The position numbers and the translations under genes were made by a program. Shown piece by piece: positions 8,875 to 18,698 of a stretch of 64,000 nt of DNA. Source of the stretch: Ruminiclostridium herbifermentans (lineage in GTDB: Bacteria; Bacillota; Clostridia; Acetivibrionales; DSM-1351); assembly GCF_005473905.2 (NCBI RefSeq), contig NZ_CP061336.1, forward strand, positions 4,704,501 through 4,768,500. Reading direction: 5' to 3'. How positions within the stretch are numbered: the stretch's first letter is position 1; every line of letters starts with the position of its first letter. The notes under the pieces were generated by a model, which worked only from the letters and a program-made list of their open reading frames with translations, was not told where the DNA came from and made no database searches.

Positions 8875-9918
8875 TTACAAACCTTTACTTCTCAGCACAT
8901 TCCAAACAATAGTTCGAGTCAGTCCCTCCTTGAAGGGTTTAAAATTATCTATTTTAAATTCTGTACATATCTTTTTGATATCCAATTCAACACGTTCAGG
9001 AGATACTTTAATATTTTGTGCTGAAGGCTTCTCATGTAGTTCAACCGAAAGAGTACTTCCTGTCAGTGCACATATTTCCTCAGCCAGCCTTCTAATGCTT
9101 ATGCAATCCCTTCCTCCTACATTGTAAACAAAATCATTACCATGCAAAAGAATATTAAGCAGCATTAGTACACCATCTGCTATATAACAAAATGTCCTTA
9201 CCTTGCTCCCGTCATCAAGCATAACAATTTTTTTATCGTTTAGTGCTTGCTTTATAAAATTTGCCATTACCCTTTCATCTTCTAGCTTTACGCCTGGGCC
9301 ATAGGTCATAGATATTCTGGCAATCTTAGCATCAACACCTTCAAAGTTTTTATATGCAAAGCAAAGTGTTTCACCCATCCTTTTGGATTCAGAATAAATA
9401 GCTCGTATTCCTACAGGCGAGCATAGTCCAGGAAATTCTTCTGGAGTTGGAATGTTATACTTGTCAGGTTCTCCATAAATCTCTGATGAACTTAAAAACA
9501 AGAACCTAGCACCATCCTCCTTTGCCTTTTGCAAAAGCCTTTCAGTAGCAGTGGTGTTTAAATGTATTGTATCAAGATAATTTCTTAGGAATTTGCCAGG
9601 CTGTGCATAGGTTGCACCATGAATAATATAATCAGTTTTTAGCTGCAGAGTTGTATAATCTATTTTATTTAGGTCAGAGGAAATAAATTTATAATTACTG
9701 TCGAAAATATCTCTTAGCGCCTGACAAGGAGCATTTCTGCTAATTCCGACAATATTAATATTTGCTCCCTCCATTGTATTCACCAAATGGAGCATATATA
9801 TAATATAAGTTCCTATTAATCCGTTAGCACCTGTTATTAACACTGTCTTTCCATACAACGGTACAAAATTTATTCTCTTTATATACTCCAAGCAATCTTG
9901 TTCAATAATTTTGTCCAT
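8875..9918 (-). CDS. NAD-dependent epimerase/dehydratase (extended SDR), UDP-glucuronate decarboxylase-like
   Basis: About 347-residue extended short-chain dehydrogenase. The NAD-binding GANGLIG lies near residue 30 and the catalytic Ser region is LSSSEIYGEP. The catalytic pair YSESK is present, followed by the conserved ARISMTYGPG and the late VRTFCYIADGV segment. The sequence is closest in feel to UDP-glucuronate decarboxylase-like epimerases found in capsule loci, but the substrate cannot be fixed by eye. The start is taken at ATG 15 bases inside the GTG-initiated frame, because it has the better spacing from the GGGGGTGGGG Shine-Dalgarno. It probably makes or modifies a sugar nucleotide for the adjoining glycosyltransferases. 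Confidence 0.78.
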   Translation of the reverse strand: MDKIIEQDCLEYIKRINFVPLYGKTVLITGANGLIGTYIIYMLHLVNTMEGANINIVGISRNAPCQALRDIFDSNYKFISSDLNKIDYTTLQLKTDYIIHGATYAQPGKFLRNYLDTIHLNTTATERLLQKAKEDGARFLFLSSSEIYGEPDKYNIPTPEEFPGLCSPVGIRAIYSESKRMGETLCFAYKNFEGVDAKIARISMTYGPGVKLEDERVMANFIKQALNDKKIVMLDDGSKVRTFCYIADGVLMLLNILLHGNDFVYNVGGRDCISIRRLAEEICALTGSTLSVELHEKPSAQNIKVSPERVELDIKKICTEFKIDNFKPFKEGLTRTIVWNVLRSKGL

Positions 9919-10151
9919 ATTTGTATACCCCACCCCCTGCTCACAAAAGCTTCAATGCTAAACTATCACACATAAAGTCAATCGGCGCTCCAACTTGCCA
10001 ATTGCTTACGGACACAAGAAATTAACAGTAGTTCAGCCCAACATTCTAGTCTCTGCCATATTGCTACTTTATAACTCATGGTATTTTAATACACTAGGCT
10101 TACCAACCAATATCTACACTTATTTCAATCAGTTTTTTTGCTGAAAGTCAA

Positions 10152-11192
10152 TTACTTCATCATCTCAAGTACCTTTTTAAATATACTTTCAGAATCCTGA
10201 TAATAGGCTTTTTCCAAAACATCACTTGCCGGTGTTGGTCCATCGGGGCAGCACACTCTTTCAATAGGCTTTTTCAATAAATGAAAGGCCTTTTCTGCTA
10301 CAATAGCAGCTATTTCTGAAGCAACCCCTCCTGTTTTACAGCCAGTATCTGTTATTAACAGCTTCCCAGTCTTTGCAAGGGAATCAAAAATTATATCTTC
10401 ATCGATAGGCTTTATAGTTCGTAAATCTATAACTTCTGCAGAAATATTTTCAGACTGAAGCTTTTCTGCTGCCTTCAGAGCCTCTATTACCATATAAGAA
10501 ACTGCTACAATAGTAACGTCAGTTCCCTTTCTTCTTACCATGCCCTTCCCAAAAGGAATGGAATACAGGTTATCAGGAACATTACCCATAGTTTTATAAA
10601 GCCATCTGTGTTCAACAAACAATACAGGATTATTGTCTATTATGCTGGAAATTAATAGTCCCTTTGCATCATAAGGTGTAGCAGGCGCAGCAATTTTCAG
10701 GCCTGGTACGTTCATCATCATACCCTGCACGCATTGAGAATGTTGTGCCCCAGATCCCCACCCTCTTGCACTTATAGTACGAACCACCAAAGGAATTTTC
10801 ACTTTCCCTCCAAACATATAGCACCATTTACAGGCATGGTTTACCAATTGATCCAAGGAAATAATTAAAAAATCCATTCGGCTGTGTATTAAAATTGGTC
10901 TAAGTCCAGCCATTGCTGCTCCTGTCACCATACCAGTCAAAGAATTTTCAGCAATTGGTGTATCAAATACTCTGTCAGCGCCATATTTCTTATGCAAATC
11001 TTTTGTTGTACCAAATACTCCTGCTGGGTCATCAACACCCTCACCCATTATAAAGACTCTTGAATCTCGTGCCATAGATTGATCCAGGGCTTCATATATG
11101 GCATCCTTATATGAAATAATTCTGCTTTCATTTGAATCGTCTTTAATATAAAATTTATCCTGCTTTTCAACTTCAATTGTTGTCCAGGGCAT
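10152..11192 (-). CDS. Thiamine-diphosphate-dependent E1 component, beta subunit (PdhB/AcoB-like)
   Basis: About 346-residue transketolase-C-type beta subunit. Hallmarks are FIMGEGVDDPAGVFG, the FDTPIAENSLTGMVTGAA segment with the conserved Glu that activates thiamine diphosphate, the pyrimidine-domain GAQHSQ, and the C-terminal VIDLRTIKPID. The start is the eighth codon, 5 bases after GAGGGAGG. It lies 59 bases downstream of the alpha subunit and should pair with it. There is no E2 acyltransferase or E3 dehydrogenase in the locus, so a normal 2-oxoacid dehydrogenase role is doubtful. An acetaldehyde or acyl transfer in branched or deoxy-sugar chemistry is an inference from context. Confidence 0.85.
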   Translation of the reverse strand: MPWTTIEVEKQDKFYIKDDSNESRIISYKDAIYEALDQSMARDSRVFIMGEGVDDPAGVFGTTKDLHKKYGADRVFDTPIAENSLTGMVTGAAMAGLRPILIHSRMDFLIISLDQLVNHACKWCYMFGGKVKIPLVVRTISARGWGSGAQHSQCVQGMMMNVPGLKIAAPATPYDAKGLLISSIIDNNPVLFVEHRWLYKTMGNVPDNLYSIPFGKGMVRRKGTDVTIVAVSYMVIEALKAAEKLQSENISAEVIDLRTIKPIDEDIIFDSLAKTGKLLITDTGCKTGGVASEIAAIVAEKAFHLLKKPIERVCCPDGPTPASDVLEKAYYQDSESIFKKVLEMMK

Positions 11193-11251
11193 ACTTACCT
11201 CCCTCACACCCATTTGGGTATATAAATCTGTTTTACTAATATTATTTCTGC

Positions 11252-12217
11252 TTAATCAGCGTATACAAACTCAAGTAAGTCGCTAGGTAATGGCTTTGGT
11301 GAATTTTGAGCAAACTCAAAAGCAGCCTTAATAATCTGATTTATTTCCTCATCTATGCTCTTTATCATATTGTCATCAAGAACACCAATACCCTTTAGGT
11401 AATCTCTGAACCACTTAATTGGACATTTTGAAATCCAATAGTCATATTCTGCTTGAGTTCTCTGACCTTCACCAATATCATTTACCGTTCCGATATGTCC
11501 TTTCCACCTATATGTAATACATTCAATAAATGATGGTCCCTCTCCCCTTCTGGCTCTTGAAATAGCTTTTTTTGCTATATCATAAACTTTTAAAACATCA
11601 TTTCCATCTATCTGATAGGCAGGAATCCCATATCCTTCAGCCCATCTGTATATGCTTGTAGAATGTCTTACCATTTCATGTGAATTTATTGCATATGAAT
11701 TGTTTTCGCATATATATATTGCTGGTAATTTTTTTATTGCTGCAAAATTAAGGCTTTCATGAAAAGTACCTTCATCTACTGCTCCATCCCCGAAAAATAT
11801 TGCTGTTACGTTGTTTTTATTCTGTAGCTTTGCTGCAAGAGCAACACCTGTACCAATGGGAATACTTCCACCTACGATAGCAGTAGAACCAAGCACTCCA
11901 GCCTCAGGATCAATTAAATGCATTGAGCCTCCTCGACCCATAGAACATCCTGTTTTACGCAGATATAGTTCCGCTATCATTTTGTTTATATCCCCACCCT
12001 TTGCAATATACTGGGCATGGCTTCGGTGAGTCCCAATTACACTATCATCCTTTTCAAGATTAATACAAACCCCTGCTGATATTGCTTCTTGACCGATAGA
12101 CAAATGAATTGGTGTCTTTATTTCATCATACTTGTATTCATCTTCTATTCTATGCTCAACCAATCGAATGGTCTGCATTACTTTATACAGTTCAATGAGT
12201 TTATCATTATCGAGCAT
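11252..12217 (-). CDS. Thiamine-diphosphate-dependent E1 component, alpha subunit (PdhA/AcoA-like)
   Basis: 321-residue alpha subunit. The thiamine-diphosphate motif is textbook: GDGAVDEGTFHESLNFA followed by ICENNSYAI. HRSHAQYIAKG and GRGGSMHL match the acetoin/pyruvate dehydrogenase E1 alpha family. The phosphorylation-loop region reads RWKGHIGTVND. The start is the seventh codon (MLDNDKL), 8 bases after AAAGGAG. It is transcribed before the beta subunit on the minus strand and sits between the GDP-mannose gene and the epimerase, so it is part of the glycan cluster rather than a central-carbon operon. Confidence 0.87.
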   Translation of the reverse strand: MLDNDKLIELYKVMQTIRLVEHRIEDEYKYDEIKTPIHLSIGQEAISAGVCINLEKDDSVIGTHRSHAQYIAKGGDINKMIAELYLRKTGCSMGRGGSMHLIDPEAGVLGSTAIVGGSIPIGTGVALAAKLQNKNNVTAIFFGDGAVDEGTFHESLNFAAIKKLPAIYICENNSYAINSHEMVRHSTSIYRWAEGYGIPAYQIDGNDVLKVYDIAKKAISRARRGEGPSFIECITYRWKGHIGTVNDIGEGQRTQAEYDYWISKCPIKWFRDYLKGIGVLDDNMIKSIDEEINQIIKAAFEFAQNSPKPLPSDLLEFVYAD

Positions 12218-12393
12218 TTGGGCTACTCCTTTCATAATTACATCTTTCTCTATAAGCTTAAAATTTTAGGTGTGAAAGACTTTTAATTTTTGGTTTTTAA
12301 TGGTCATTTTAGAAAATTGCATCAGTTAGTTGATGTCCCCTGCCAACAAACCATTAATAAGTCTCCCACACCGATAGACTATTTCTTGCCTAG

Positions 12394-13464
12394 TTATAAA
12401 AGGTTTTTATATCCATTACATTTTAGAATGTCAACAATTGTCTTTATATCCTGTGCTTTATTTTTGGGGCAGACAAGTACTACATCTGGAGTGCTAATGA
12501 TTATCAGACTATCTATTCCCATCGTTGCAATAAGCTTATCTTCGCCAACTACTACTGAATTACATGTTTCTACCCCTAAATGTTTACCTCTTATAGCATT
12601 TCCAGCATCGTCAAACTCCATCGTTTTTGATAAAGCTTCAATTGAACCTATATCATCCCAGTCGAAAGAACCCTTTACAACATAAACGTCTTTGCTATTT
12701 TCAAGAACTCCATTATCAAAAGATATATTTTTTATTTCATTATATGCATTTTCAATATATGTGTTACCGTTCCCCTCATTTACATGAGTAATAGCTTCAG
12801 TTAACCTGTTATAGTGGTCGGGTAGAAATTCCATTATGTTTTTTATTATTGCATCCATGCTTCCCACTAAAATACCACCGTTCCATAAATATTCACCTGT
12901 TGAGATAAGTTTTTTTGCAGTTTCTAAATCAGGCTTTTCAATAAATTTCATTACCCTCATTATTTTTTTAGAATCTTCGCTATTATCTGTTTGAATATAA
13001 CCATAACCTGTTGCTGGATAAGTGGGCGTGATGCCTATTATAACTAAATCATCTGTCTTTTCAGCAGCGTCAAATGCACGTTCTATTGCATCTTTATATG
13101 CTTTATTGTCTTTAACGTAACCATCTGCTGGTACAAAGCATAATATGCCCTCACCATATCTTTCCTTTAAAAGTAAAGTAGCATAAGAGATACATGCGGC
13201 AGTATTCTTCTTTTCAGGCTCTATTAGTATATTTGATAAAGGTACTAAACCCTTAATAGTATTTTGCGTAATGTTTGCAAGTATCTTATTGGTTACAATA
13301 AAGCATCTTTCTGCAGGTACAATTTCGAGTACACGCTCAATAGTTCGTACCAGCATGCAATTCCCATTATCAATATTAATAAACTGCTTTGGCTTAACTT
13401 CTCTGGATAGGGGCCACAATCTAGTGCCAGATCCACCTGCCATTATAACTATGAATTTATCCAT
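12394..13464 (-). CDS. manC: Mannose-1-phosphate guanylyltransferase
   Basis: 356-residue nucleotidyltransferase that makes GDP-mannose from mannose-1-phosphate and GTP. The pyrophosphorylase signature GGSGTRLWPLSR is at residues 10-21, followed by KPKQFINI. Further motifs are FVPADGYV, GYGYIQ, FIEKP, YLWNGGI and SFDWDDIGS. The length matches the one-domain GMP family, without the C-terminal isomerase domain of the bifunctional enzymes. It is the most upstream gene of the minus-strand glycan cluster. GDP-mannose is the precursor of GDP-fucose, which fits the GT23-like genes, although the gmd and fcl genes needed for fucose are not in this window. Confidence 0.9.
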   Translation of the reverse strand: MDKFIVIMAGGSGTRLWPLSREVKPKQFINIDNGNCMLVRTIERVLEIVPAERCFIVTNKILANITQNTIKGLVPLSNILIEPEKKNTAACISYATLLLKERYGEGILCFVPADGYVKDNKAYKDAIERAFDAAEKTDDLVIIGITPTYPATGYGYIQTDNSEDSKKIMRVMKFIEKPDLETAKKLISTGEYLWNGGILVGSMDAIIKNIMEFLPDHYNRLTEAITHVNEGNGNTYIENAYNEIKNISFDNGVLENSKDVYVVKGSFDWDDIGSIEALSKTMEFDDAGNAIRGKHLGVETCNSVVVGEDKLIATMGIDSLIIISTPDVVLVCPKNKAQDIKTIVDILKCNGYKNLL

Positions 13465-14567
13465 TCTCTTCCCATGTCATAAAATATTGCTTTAAAAAGT
13501 CAACTACTTTTACTTATATATCCTAAAATATCTGTTGATAGTGTTTGGGTTTAAAGCTGCTCTCACCAACACGGACAAAACCAGCTTGTTGTTTCTTATC
13601 ACTTGAAAAGCATCATGTTCGTACAAAGTTGTTTTTCGAACTAGTTATAAAGCAAACTCAAGCTTCACTTAAAATAGTTCAAAGCTTAATTCGCCTAACG
13701 CCTAAAAAGACACTATAAATACCGTAGCGAAAGCTTTAACCATAATTGACTTTAGTCAGTTAAATAGATAATAAACTGCAACTGCTCTTTAAAATAAGCT
13801 TCACTCCATAGTGATAAATGCAGAAATTAAAATGCAATTCCACACTTTAGAAGCAAATTAGTATGACATGGTTTCGGCACCTCCTTTAAAAAGTACTTAT
13901 CATTCCCATCATCCTTTTCTCCCCATAATTATGTCGTAATTTATTTTATGTAAATAATAGGACAGAAGTTCATATATTAGTTATTTTTATGTTAACTGAA
14001 AATATATAACTTCTAATTCCGCATAAATGTTTAAAATACTGGGTTTCATCCCATTTAGACAAAGTCAACAAGCTATGTTTTTATTCCTGCTCAAATATTA
14101 ATAGCTTGTATCAAAAATAATCCTCCACGAACGCGCACATTTTTAAAGGTGTGGCGGGTGTTGCTAGATAAAATCGTCAAACCACTCGTTATTGAATGTC
14201 ATTCACTCGTCCATTGGTGCATTTGACATACAAACTCCTTTCATTTCGTCAATAAAACCAATTCCGCTCCCAAAGTATCCGCCAATCATTCGTGGTCTTA
14301 CTTTTTAGCCTAACTGCCGATAATCTATGCGTTTTACCATTTGCCAGCACTCTTTTTGATTTGTTCCATGATACAATCGTGAACTTTATAGAGTTTAATA
14401 TTTAAGTGTGGTTAAAGTAAAAACAGATAAGTTTTCTTATTGTAGAGCTACAGCAAATTTTAATAAGTACTTATTTTTGTATAAACAAGAAATTATCAAT
14501 AAGAATTTCAAAGACACAAACCAACTCGACATATATTTAAAATGCAAATAAACAGGTGTTTAAAGCA
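13465..14567. other. Gene-poor stretch with possible gene relics
   Basis: About 1.1 kb with no credible full gene. Two oddities are recorded as findings. One is a minus-strand Shine-Dalgarno and ATG followed at once by a stop (13858-13887). The other is a patch of visibly higher GC (about 14110-14350) whose minus strand reads as broken peptide. The rest is AT-rich with no recognised promoter, RNA gene or mobile-element end. Confidence 0.5.
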
Positions 14568-14596
14568 TTGAAAAAATATTATATATATGATAATCT
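14568..14596 (+). promoter_or_regulatory. Sigma-A-type promoter of leuS leader
   Basis: TTGAAA at 14568-14573 and TAATCT at 14591-14596 are separated by exactly 17 bases. They lie about 85 bases before the T-box leader structure. Seen in sequence; activity is inferred. Confidence 0.65.
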
Positions 14597-14679
14597 AGTA
14601 TAGATTTAGTTAATAAATCAACTTTTAGAGTTAAATTCTTTGTGAAATTTATTGTTCAGCTTATAAAATAAAATATTAA

Positions 14680-14926
14680 GCTATGAGACGGATTAGTAAA
14701 AGGAAATTGAGTCTTGTGGAAATGCCCTATATTGAGCATGTTATTTTTCCCTGACAGAGAACTGCAAATTTGGTGAAATTGCAGTAGACAACAGCCTTTG
14801 AACTCGCCGTGGAGCTGCTGACAAAATCAGCCGATCTTCCTGCGTTAAAGGACTAGAGTGAGCTATTAAAGCTAACAAGAGTGGTACCGCGGATTATCCC
14901 GTCTCTTTTTTTAGAGGCGGGTTTTA
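14680..14926 (+). promoter_or_regulatory. T-box riboswitch leader (leucine)
   Basis: Leader RNA that senses uncharged tRNA-Leu. The diagnostic T-box AGAGTGGTACCGCGG is at 14878-14892. It is followed by the competing terminator, CCCGTCTC (14898-14905) pairing with GAGGCGGG before TTTT. Upstream, GAACTCGCC offers CTC at 14803-14805 as a plausible leucine specifier codon, although I could not fold Stem I to prove it. The gene controlled, leuS, starts 50 bases after the terminator, as expected for an aminoacyl-tRNA synthetase T-box. When tRNA-Leu is uncharged, the antiterminator forms and leuS is transcribed. Confidence 0.9.
14898..14926 (+). terminator. T-box-controlled intrinsic terminator
   Basis: GC-rich stem CCCGTCTC / GAGGCGGG with a T-rich loop and a TTTT tail. 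Its 5' side overlaps the antiterminator region of the T-box. Confidence 0.85.
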
Positions 14927-14975
14927 TGTTTTTATATAAAAACTGGATATAATTATTTTAAAAGGAGTTGATTAA

Positions 14976-17420
14976 ATGCCATACTCAGCAGATATAGATA
15001 GAAAGTGGCAAAAAAAGTGGGCAGATACTGAGATTTACAAATTTAATCCTGATAATATTGACAAAAAGCTATACTGCCTTGAAATGTTCTCATACCCATC
15101 AGGAGCAAACCTGCACGTTGGTCACTGGTATAATTACAGTTTAACTGATTCATGGGCAAGAATGAAGAGAATGCAAGGTTATGAAGTCTTCCATCCAATG
15201 GGTTTTGATGCTTTTGGATTGCCAGCTGAAAACTATGCAATTAAAACAGGTATTCATCCTGAAGATTCAACGCTTAAAAACATTGAGACAATGGAACAGC
15301 AGCTAAAAGAATTAGGCGCAACCTTTGATTGGGATTATGAGATAAAAACTTGTATGCCAGACTACTATAAATGGACACAATGGCTGTTCCTGCAATTATA
15401 TAAAGCTGGACTGGCTTACAGAAAAAATGCGCCTGTAAACTGGTGTCCAAAATGTAATACAGTTCTTGCAAACGAGCAGGTTATCAATGGTACCTGTGAA
15501 AGATGTGAAAGTGAAGTAACTAAACGTGACCTTACACAATGGTTCTTCAAGATTACAGCTTATGCTCAGGAACTTATTGACAAGCTGGATATTCTTGATT
15601 GGCCTGAAAAAACTAAAAAGATTCAAACAAACTGGATTGGACGCTCAGAAGGTGCAGAAATTGAATTCCAAGTAGCTGACCAAGAGTTAAGCTTCAAGGT
15701 GTTTACAACAAGAGCCGATACCCTTTATGGTGTAACATATGTGGTTCTGGCTCCAGAAAATCCACTTGTAGATAAAATTACTACTGCTGAAAACAGAGCA
15801 GCAATTGAAAAATATATCGAAGATACCAAGAAACAAACTGATATTGAAAGACTCTCAACAACTAAAGAAAAAACTGGAGCCTTTACAGGGGCTTATGCTG
15901 TTCACCCAATAACAGGTGAAAAAGTGCCAATATGGATTGCTGATTATGTATTGGCAAGCTACGGTACAGGTTGTGTAATGGCTGTTCCTGCTCACGATGA
16001 AAGAGACTTTGACTTTGCCACAAAATATAGTCTCCCAATAAAGAGAGTAATCAAGAGTGCTGATGGAACTAATGATGATTTACCCTTCTGTGAATATGGT
16101 TTACTTGTAAATAGTGCAGAATTTGACGGTGTATCATCTGATGATGCTAGAATCGGTATTGTTAAAAAGCTGGAAGCAGACAAAAAGGGTAGCTTAAAAA
16201 TTAATTACCGCCTTAGAGATTGGCTGGTATCCAGGCAAAGATACTGGGGTGCTCCAATACCAGTAATTTATTGTGAACACTGTGGTGAAGTTGCTGTTCC
16301 TGAAAAGGATTTACCAGTTATGCTTCCATATAATGTTGAGTTTAAGCCAGATGGAGAATCACCACTAAAGAAGTGTGACGAATTTATAAATACAGTTTGT
16401 CCAAAGTGCGGCGGCCCTGCAAAAAGAGATGCTGATACACTAGATACCTTCGTATGCTCATCTTGGTATTACTTAAGATACCCAGACAATAAGAACAGTG
16501 ACAAACCTTTTGATACAGAATGGATTAATAAGATTTTACCTGTAGATAAATATGTCGGTGGTGCTGAGCACGCAGCGATGCATTTGCTTTATGCTCGTTT
16601 TATAACAAAAGCACTGCGTGATCTCGGTTATGTTAATTTTGACGAACCATTCTTATCTTTAGTTCATCAGGGTACAATCCTTGGTTCAGATGGAAACAAA
16701 ATGAGTAAGTCAAAGGGCAACACAATTTCACCAGATGAATATGTACGTAAATATGGTTCAGATATATTCAGAATGTATCTTGGATTTGGATTTAATTATG
16801 TTGATGGTGGTCCATGGAGTGACGATGGTCTCAAGGCAATATCAAGATTTGTTGGCAGAATAGAGAGATTGGTAGAAAGTCTTGCAGAGCAAAAGCAAAA
16901 AACATCTAGAACTGATATGGATAAGGACGACAAGGAATTAAACTATGCTCGTCATTTTGCAATAAAAAATGCAACACAGGATACAGAGAGATTCCAGTTT
17001 AATACTTCTATTTCTCGCTGTATGGAACTTGTTAATGCACTGTACAAATATGATGCAGAGGTTAAGGTTAAAAACATCAAACTCTTTGAGGATACTATCT
17101 CTGACCTTGTTAAATTAGTTTCTCCTTTTGCTCCTCATTTTGCAGAAGAGCAATGGGAACTACTGGGCTATGAGTATTCAATATTCAACCAGCCTTGGCC
17201 ACAATACGATGATAAGGCATTGACTAAAGACACTATTGAAATTGCAGTTCAAATAAACGGAACTGTAAGAGGAAAAATCGATATATCTGCCAATGCTGAT
17301 AATAGCGAAGCAGAAGCTGCAGCTTTAGCAGATGATAAAATAAAGCAATTTTTAGAAGGCAAGGAAATTAAAAAAGTTATTGTTGTTAAAGGCCGTCTAG
17401 TTAACATTGTTGCAAAGTAA
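14976..17420 (+). CDS. leuS: Leucyl-tRNA synthetase
   Basis: 814-residue class I aminoacyl-tRNA synthetase that charges tRNA-Leu. The HIGH box is HVGH at residues 47-50 inside [14 protein letters not shown]. The KMSKS loop is intact at about residues 575-579 ([10 protein letters not shown]). The CP1 editing domain is present between them, with TTRADTLYG and [19 protein letters not shown], which hold the Thr-rich and Asp determinants of post-transfer editing. Zinc-binding CxxC pairs (CPKC...CERC) lie near residue 160. The C-terminal anticodon domain ends GRLVNIVAK. The length is that of the bacterial enzyme. AAAGGAG precedes the ATG by 8 bases. It is regulated by the T-box leader upstream. Confidence 0.97.
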   Translation: MPYSADIDRKWQKKWADTEIYKFNPDNIDKKLYCLEMFSYPSGANLHVGHWYNYSLTDSWARMKRMQGYEVFHPMGFDAFGLPAENYAIKTGIHPEDSTLKNIETMEQQLKELGATFDWDYEIKTCMPDYYKWTQWLFLQLYKAGLAYRKNAPVNWCPKCNTVLANEQVINGTCERCESEVTKRDLTQWFFKITAYAQELIDKLDILDWPEKTKKIQTNWIGRSEGAEIEFQVADQELSFKVFTTRADTLYGVTYVVLAPENPLVDKITTAENRAAIEKYIEDTKKQTDIERLSTTKEKTGAFTGAYAVHPITGEKVPIWIADYVLASYGTGCVMAVPAHDERDFDFATKYSLPIKRVIKSADGTNDDLPFCEYGLLVNSAEFDGVSSDDARIGIVKKLEADKKGSLKINYRLRDWLVSRQRYWGAPIPVIYCEHCGEVAVPEKDLPVMLPYNVEFKPDGESPLKKCDEFINTVCPKCGGPAKRDADTLDTFVCSSWYYLRYPDNKNSDKPFDTEWINKILPVDKYVGGAEHAAMHLLYARFITKALRDLGYVNFDEPFLSLVHQGTILGSDGNKMSKSKGNTISPDEYVRKYGSDIFRMYLGFGFNYVDGGPWSDDGLKAISRFVGRIERLVESLAEQKQKTSRTDMDKDDKELNYARHFAIKNATQDTERFQFNTSISRCMELVNALYKYDAEVKVKNIKLFEDTISDLVKLVSPFAPHFAEEQWELLGYEYSIFNQPWPQYDDKALTKDTIEIAVQINGTVRGKIDISANADNSEAEAAALADDKIKQFLEGKEIKKVIVVKGRLVNIVAK

Positions 17421-17440
17421 AAGCTAATTTTTAATAATCA

Positions 17441-17492
17441 AGTCTGAAAGCCACTGAGAATATTAATTCTCATGGGGTTTTCAGACTTTTTT
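17441..17492 (+). terminator. leuS terminator
   Basis: AGTCTGAAAgCC pairs with GGggTTTTCAGACT around an inner GAGAAT/ATTCTC stem, followed by TTTTTT. It separates leuS from the Agr locus. Confidence 0.85.
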
Positions 17493-17643
17493 ATGGTTCT
17501 ATTTATTATTTCCACCATAAATATATCTTAAATAGATGTCTCTGTAATTTATGTATTTAGACAATTATTTTCGTTATATATAGGTATTTTTGGTTTATTA
17601 TGATAAAATGGTGTAGATAGAAATAATATAGGGGGACTTTGTT

Positions 17644-18234
17644 TTGGAAATTACATTTTACAGAAAGCTTGCAAATAAGTTAGCAGATACAGTAGTAAAA
17701 AATCAAGACTATTCGGAGCAAGAAGAGAAACGGATTCGCCATGGTTTGGTATGTATCCTTTCAGATTTGTATAAATTTATTTTAATATTCTTAATTTTTT
17801 TCTGCTTTTCATTAACTAAAGAATGTTTTATCGCTTTTATTGGTATTTTAATGTTACGGCCCTTCTTAGCAGGCTATCATGCAAAAAATGAGTTTCTTTG
17901 TATATTTATATCACTTGCAACTATTGCAATAAGTATATTTGTTGGTAAATTAAATATAATACCAGATACCCTAAATATAATATTAATAATTTTACTGCCT
18001 ATAGTTGGATTAATTATTGCACCCGTTCGTACAAAAAAAGTCGAAGAAAAGAAAACCACAAGTAAAGCACTAACTGTTTTATTGACAATTTTAGCACTAA
18101 TTCTAGATTATTTTTTATTTGATAGCCAGATTTTATTAGTAAGCATACTTCAAGTTTATATACTTGCATTATATCAATTGGTAAAAAATCAATTTAACAA
18201 TAGAATCAATAATGATTCAGCTGTGAATGTATGA
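17644..18234 (+). CDS. agrB: AgrB-like membrane endopeptidase/cyclase
   Basis: 196-residue polytopic membrane protein predicted to cut the C-terminal tail of AgrD peptides, form an acyl-enzyme and pass it to the ring nucleophile. The catalytic pair is clear: His79 in AGYHA and Cys86 seven residues later, the same spacing as S. aureus His77/Cys84. RPFLAGYHA is the family signature. About five hydrophobic segments follow from residue 40. It starts at TTG, with GGGGG 8 bases upstream. It precedes three separately promoted agrD-like peptide genes, so one processing enzyme serves several peptides. Function is from the family; use of a threonine substrate is inference. Confidence 0.92.
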   Translation: MEITFYRKLANKLADTVVKNQDYSEQEEKRIRHGLVCILSDLYKFILIFLIFFCFSLTKECFIAFIGILMLRPFLAGYHAKNEFLCIFISLATIAISIFVGKLNIIPDTLNIILIILLPIVGLIIAPVRTKKVEEKKTTSKALTVLLTILALILDYFLFDSQILLVSILQVYILALYQLVKNQFNNRINNDSAVNV

Positions 18235-18349
18235 CAGGTAAAAAATGTTTTTCTTAATTTATATGTATCTATTAGTGATAGCTATTTTCGTTAAAAATAT
18301 CGTTAAATTATAGTATATATTATAATTTGTAAAAATTTTATAAATACTA

Positions 18350-18378
18350 TTGACATTATATTCTATTTAATGCATTAT
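18350..18378 (+). promoter_or_regulatory. Promoter of first agrD-like unit
   Basis: TTGACA (18350-18355), 17-base spacer, CATTAT (18373-18378). The same architecture recurs before every peptide unit of this locus. Confidence 0.7.
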
Positions 18379-18414
18379 ATGTATTAAATACATAATAAGA
18401 AAGGTGCGATTTAG

Positions 18415-18522
18415 ATAAAAAAGAATTTATTAAAACTAATTGGTTTATGTTCTATACTTATGGCAGGAGTAGCTGCTGGTGCTACTAAAACAATTGGATT
18501 TTTTGAACCAAAATCATATTAA
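18415..18522 (+). CDS. AgrD-like autoinducer prepeptide 1 (apparent ATA start)
   Basis: 35-codon ORF too short for routine calling. It encodes a basic N-terminal amphipathic leader (KKNLLKLIG...), an AGAT hinge and the tail KTIGFFEPKSY. By alignment with AgrD, the mature ring should be T-I-G-F-F, cut before E-P-K. There is no Cys or Ser in the ring, so Thr would have to close a lactone. The only start at the correct distance (8 bases) from AAGGTG is ATA, and it directly follows an in-frame TAG. No ATG, GTG or TTG exists upstream, and the internal Met16 would drop the leader. It may be translated weakly from ATA or be decaying. Confidence 0.7.
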   Translation: MKKNLLKLIGLCSILMAGVAAGATKTIGFFEPKSY

Positions 18523-18535
18523 TTTTATTTTGATT

Positions 18536-18576
18536 AAAACTACATGTGCCTATTTGTGCATGTAGTTTTGATTTTT
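18536..18576 (+). terminator. Terminator of first agrD-like unit
   Basis: AAAACTACATG pairs with CATGTAGTTTT around a short loop, then a T-rich tail. The ACATG core recurs at the ends of the other units. Confidence 0.75.
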
Positions 18577-18698
18577 AGGTTATATGTCAATAGTTAGTGT
18601 AAGAGCACTAACTGAAGTTAAATTATGACTAATAACATTAAACAGGTAATTATCTCTCAAACATATATAGTATGCGTAAAACTTTTAAATTCCTTTTA

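Noticed and set aside
18460-18522. Internal ATG (codon 16) as the true start of the first agrD-like gene
   Set aside because: It would remove the amphipathic leader AgrB needs and has no Shine-Dalgarno at the right distance, while the ATA position aligns with its paralogues' starts.
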